Positions 6,073-7,902 of a stretch of DNA of 7,902 nt are shown here, one piece after another. The DNA is from an uncultured Eubacteriales bacterium (GTDB lineage: Bacteria > Bacillota > Clostridia > Peptostreptococcales > Anaerovoracaceae): positions 1 to 7,902 of the forward strand of contig CADBSP010000096.1 in assembly GCA_902797405.1 (NCBI GenBank), read 5' to 3'. The position numbers were made by a program, and so were the translations under genes. The notes beneath the pieces were generated by a model. That model made no database searches. It had not been told where the DNA came from and saw only the letters and a program-made list of their open reading frames with translations. The stretch's first letter is position 1. Every line of letters starts with the position of its first letter.

Positions 6073-6111
6073 ATATAGGTATTTATTGCTTTTTATCAGT
6101 ATCAGCAGAAT

Positions 6112-6825
6112 CTAGATTCTTTCTGCGATATTTCGGAAGGTTTCCTCGATATAGGTTCCGTCTTTAATTACAATTGGAATACCGAGGTTTGTAGAAATAC
6201 GAATATTTGGGTCAGCCTGAATAACACCTATAAGCTCAGGATTTAGCGTTTCAGTGATTTCTGCAATGGTAGGAACATATCCTCTTTCCATAAGCTCCTT
6301 ATCCACGTTGTTTATGACCAAACGTCTCTCGGTTAGCCCCATCTCCACCATCTGTCTGTCGATATTATCTGTATCTCTAATAGAGGAATGATCCGGTGTT
6401 ACGACCAATATAGCTTCATCAGCTCCTGCAATAGCGAGAACCATTCCATCATCAATTCCGGATGGAGCATCTATAATTACATAGTCGTGTTCAGCTTTTA
6501 GTTTTTCGCATAATACTTTCATATGGAGCGGCGTTAGATCTCCGCCGATTCTATTTGGAGAGGACGCCATAACGTAGAGATTGTGAAAACGTTTGTCACG
6601 AATAAGGGCTTGCTTGATTTTGCACACTCCGGTTAGTACATCATGGACATCATATACAACCTTGTTTTCCAAGCCAAAATAGAGATCCAGATTCCTAAGT
6701 CCCATATCCAAATCGACCAGGACCACCTGGTTTCCTTGCTTTGCCAATGTGGCACCCAGGTTCACAGAGAACATGGTCTTTCCGGTTCCGCCTTTGCCTG
6801 ATGCAACTACTATTACCTTGCCCAT
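6112..6825 (-). CDS. minD: MinD-family septum-site ATPase, C-terminally short
   Basis: MinD is a deviant-Walker ATPase that binds the membrane as an ATP dimer and positions the division site through MinC. The protein begins MGKVIVVASGKGGTGKT, with the deviant Walker A at 10-17. It has VDLDMGLRNLDL (37-48, D40), VVYDV, Walker B DYVIIDAPSGID (114-125) and DHSSIRDTD (145-153), all typical of MinD. It has 237 residues, while MinD usually has about 260-270. It ends at TFRNIAERI, where the family normally continues to an amphipathic membrane-targeting helix; none is encoded here. Reading past the TAG in any frame does not restore such a helix. The start has AGGAGG (6831-6836) with a 5-nt spacer. 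The upstream neighbour is a PBP2-like gene; no minC or minE is adjacent. It could be a soluble MinD paralogue or a truncated MinD. Confidence 0.88.
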   Translation of the reverse strand: MGKVIVVASGKGGTGKTMFSVNLGATLAKQGNQVVLVDLDMGLRNLDLYFGLENKVVYDVHDVLTGVCKIKQALIRDKRFHNLYVMASSPNRIGGDLTPLHMKVLCEKLKAEHDYVIIDAPSGIDDGMVLAIAGADEAILVVTPDHSSIRDTDNIDRQMVEMGLTERRLVINNVDKELMERGYVPTIAEITETLNPELIGVIQADPNIRISTNLGIPIVIKDGTYIEETFRNIAERI

Positions 6826-6858
6826 TCTTTCCTCCTATTAGTCAACCCCCGTTCGCCC

Positions 6859-6867
6859 ATTATATCA
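6859..6867 (-). promoter_or_regulatory. Possible extended -10 promoter for minD
   Basis: The minus strand reads TGATATAAT (6867-6859), a full TATAAT with the TGn extension. It lies between the PBP2-like stop and the minD start. No good -35 is present, which extended -10 promoters tolerate. It could give minD its own transcript starting near 6852, in addition to read-through from the PBP gene. Confidence 0.45.
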
Positions 6868-6871
6868 CAAG

Positions 6872-7902
6872 TTATGAGAGTTTGTTAGTACCATCGTCAG
6901 AGGTGGCTACATAAACCTTCTCATCGTCGTTAGTTCCATCCAAATTGTAGTATGCCGAAATGATGTCCTTTGCTGCCTGAGAAGCATCAGACCCAAATCC
7001 GCCTTCGGGAAGAAATACTACCACTGCAATTTCCGGATTCTCATAGGGAGCCATTGTGACTACCCAGGCAAAGTCTTCATATCCTTCCTTTTTTTCGTCT
7101 ATCATGCTCTGAGTAATCTTTCTATCGCTTAGCATCATTAGTGCCTGATCAACCGTATCATTTTCCGTCGGATAAAGATTTGCATCAGATTTAAGAAGCT
7201 CCTTCATCTTAGCTTCTACTTCTTCCCATTTAATCTTTGTTCCTGCGGCCTTATTGATGCTTTCCAAATTATCCTTTATGTATTTAACCTCATCCTTAGG
7301 CTGCTTGATGCTCTGGTATTCTGCCGTTCCTGTCTTTCCTACTACCTTTACGCCAAAGTCACCGAAGGTATCTCTTAAAGTACCTGAAGTGCATACTCTT
7401 CTCATTCCCTTAAGCACTGCATTTCTGGCTTCCTCCGATGTTTCTGTATTGAAAGGAGCATCCTTTACATTTTTACCTTCGCCTTCTATTCCGTAAATCA
7501 GACTTACCTTGTTTCTCATTCCGTGATTTCCGAGTGTAGCAATATAGTTGGCTACCTGGAGCGGTGTATAGTTGTTATCGCCTTGTCCAATACAGATATT
7601 AAACAAGTCGAACGTAGTCCACTCAGCCTGGATGAAATAGTCGAATTTAACCATGGTTGCACAGTTTTCTGCCTGGCTCTTAAGTACATCGGTTTCGTTT
7701 TCTATTCTCTCTATTAATTCACCAAAGTCGGGATTCTCGTATATCCAGTCTGCAATCTTAGTAATATTCTCTTCCAGCCTCTCGGTATCCTTATATACTT
7801 CGGGGGCAAAATATACGGAAGCCTTATCCTCCAGAGCCTGCCAGACAGCGGAGCGATAGTTTCTCATTTTTGTATCGGCAGAAACAGGATTCCTGGAAAC
7901 GT
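6872..7902 (-). CDS. mrdA: PBP2-like peptidoglycan transpeptidase, C-terminal part
   Basis: The reading frame is open to the right edge, so the gene start, membrane anchor and active-site SxxK lie outside the window. The ATG at 7867 is internal. About 342 residues are visible. Numbered from that Met, GQGDNNYTPLQVANYIATLGN is at 94-114, GKTGTAEYQ (the KTGT box) is at 177-185, and FAWVVTMAPYENPEIAVVVFLPEGG (266-290) follows, all standard for class B PBPs of the PBP2/MrdA group. Such enzymes cross-link peptides with RodA during elongation. Two oddities appear. Where SxN is expected, about 160 residues before KTGT, the sequence is ALEDKASVYF, so both key residues seem replaced. In addition, about 75 charged residues (186-265) lie between KTGT and the next strand, where the family normally has about 5-15. 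It ends 46 bp before minD, and rodA is nearby, which supports the elongation role. Confidence 0.85.
   Translation of the reverse strand, partial: VSRNPVSADTKMRNYRSAVWQALEDKASVYFAPEVYKDTERLEENITKIADWIYENPDFGELIERIENETDVLKSQAENCATMVKFDYFIQAEWTTFDLFNICIGQGDNNYTPLQVANYIATLGNHGMRNKVSLIYGIEGEGKNVKDAPFNTETSEEARNAVLKGMRRVCTSGTLRDTFGDFGVKVVGKTGTAEYQSIKQPKDEVKYIKDNLESINKAAGTKIKWEEVEAKMKELLKSDANLYPTENDTVDQALMMLSDRKITQSMIDEKKEGYEDFAWVVTMAPYENPEIAVVVFLPEGGFGSDASQAAKDIISAYYNLDGTNDDEKVYVATSDDGTNKLS

Larger units (their letters stand above)
5879..6092. repeat. 214-bp nested imperfect inverted repeat between rodA and minD
   Basis: The two ends are inverted copies: AAAGCAATA-C-ATACCTATA from 5879 and its complement ending at 6092, with one mismatch in 19. 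Similarity continues inward through AACGCC, GCAG, AGAAGCAGT, a GGCA-GTGA block and a perfect 10-bp stem CCGTTTCGAG (5952-5961) with CTCGAAACGG (5999-6008). The centre holds GCGC/GCGC and a GGCTTCGCC mini-hairpin near 5967-5990. Each arm also contains its own terminator-like hairpin. It fills almost the entire gap between the two stop codons. It could be a MITE-like element, two inverted copies of a terminator, or the scar of an inversion. No clear target-site duplication is visible. Confidence 0.8.

Overview
This window most likely comes from an anaerobic, low-to-mid-GC Gram-positive bacterium of the class Clostridia. The lineage is inferred from family resemblances, not from a marker gene. 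The evidence is a butyryl-CoA dehydrogenase start with a Rex-like operator, a short ThiI without a rhodanese domain beside its own cysteine desulfurase, a membrane-anchored RNase Y, and a PBP2/MinD/RodA cell-shape neighbourhood. Shine-Dalgarno sites are mostly strong, and sigma-A-type promoters are easy to see.

Left part (1-2884, minus strand): the first 24 codons of an acyl-CoA dehydrogenase (bcd-like) lie at the edge. A 269-bp leader before it holds a good promoter, a Rex-like palindrome and a 5' UTR hairpin. Upstream is a tRNA-sulfuration pair: a NifS/IscS-type cysteine desulfurase (1712-2884) followed by thiI (342-1532). The desulfurase would make a persulfide that ThiI uses for 4-thiouridine in tRNA and possibly for the thiazole of thiamine. 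The gap between them holds a 19-bp tandem repeat with a 38-bp higher-order period. On the coding strand it spells three ATGA-linked mini-ORFs, and a fourth mini-ORF overlaps the thiI start.

Middle (2898-4750): rny (RNase Y) is separated from the desulfurase by an 80-nt hairpin. No promoter or Shine-Dalgarno site is visible between the hairpin and the desulfurase. rny and the divergent rodA share one symmetric promoter, whose -10 is the perfect palindrome TATTATAATA with a good -35 on each side.

Right part (4751-7902): rodA (plus strand, SEDS glycosyltransferase) converges on minD and the 3' part of a PBP2-like gene (both minus strand). RodA and PBP2 form the elongation peptidoglycan synthase, and MinD is a septum-placement ATPase. 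In many Clostridia these genes lie co-directionally as mrdA-minC-minD-minE-rodA. Here minC and minE are absent between mrdA and rodA, rodA is inverted, and MinD ends before the usual membrane-targeting helix. The rodA-minD gap is filled by a 214-bp nested inverted repeat carrying two terminator hairpins. The PBP2 fragment has KTGT, but its SxN motif seems degenerate and about 75 extra residues follow KTGT.

No gap exceeds 300 bp. The most unusual material is the palindromic rodA/minD junction with the short MinD, the symmetric divergent promoter, the repeat-encoded mini-ORF chain before thiI, and the Rex-like site before bcd. I found no defence system, CRISPR array, tRNA, rRNA or transposase.
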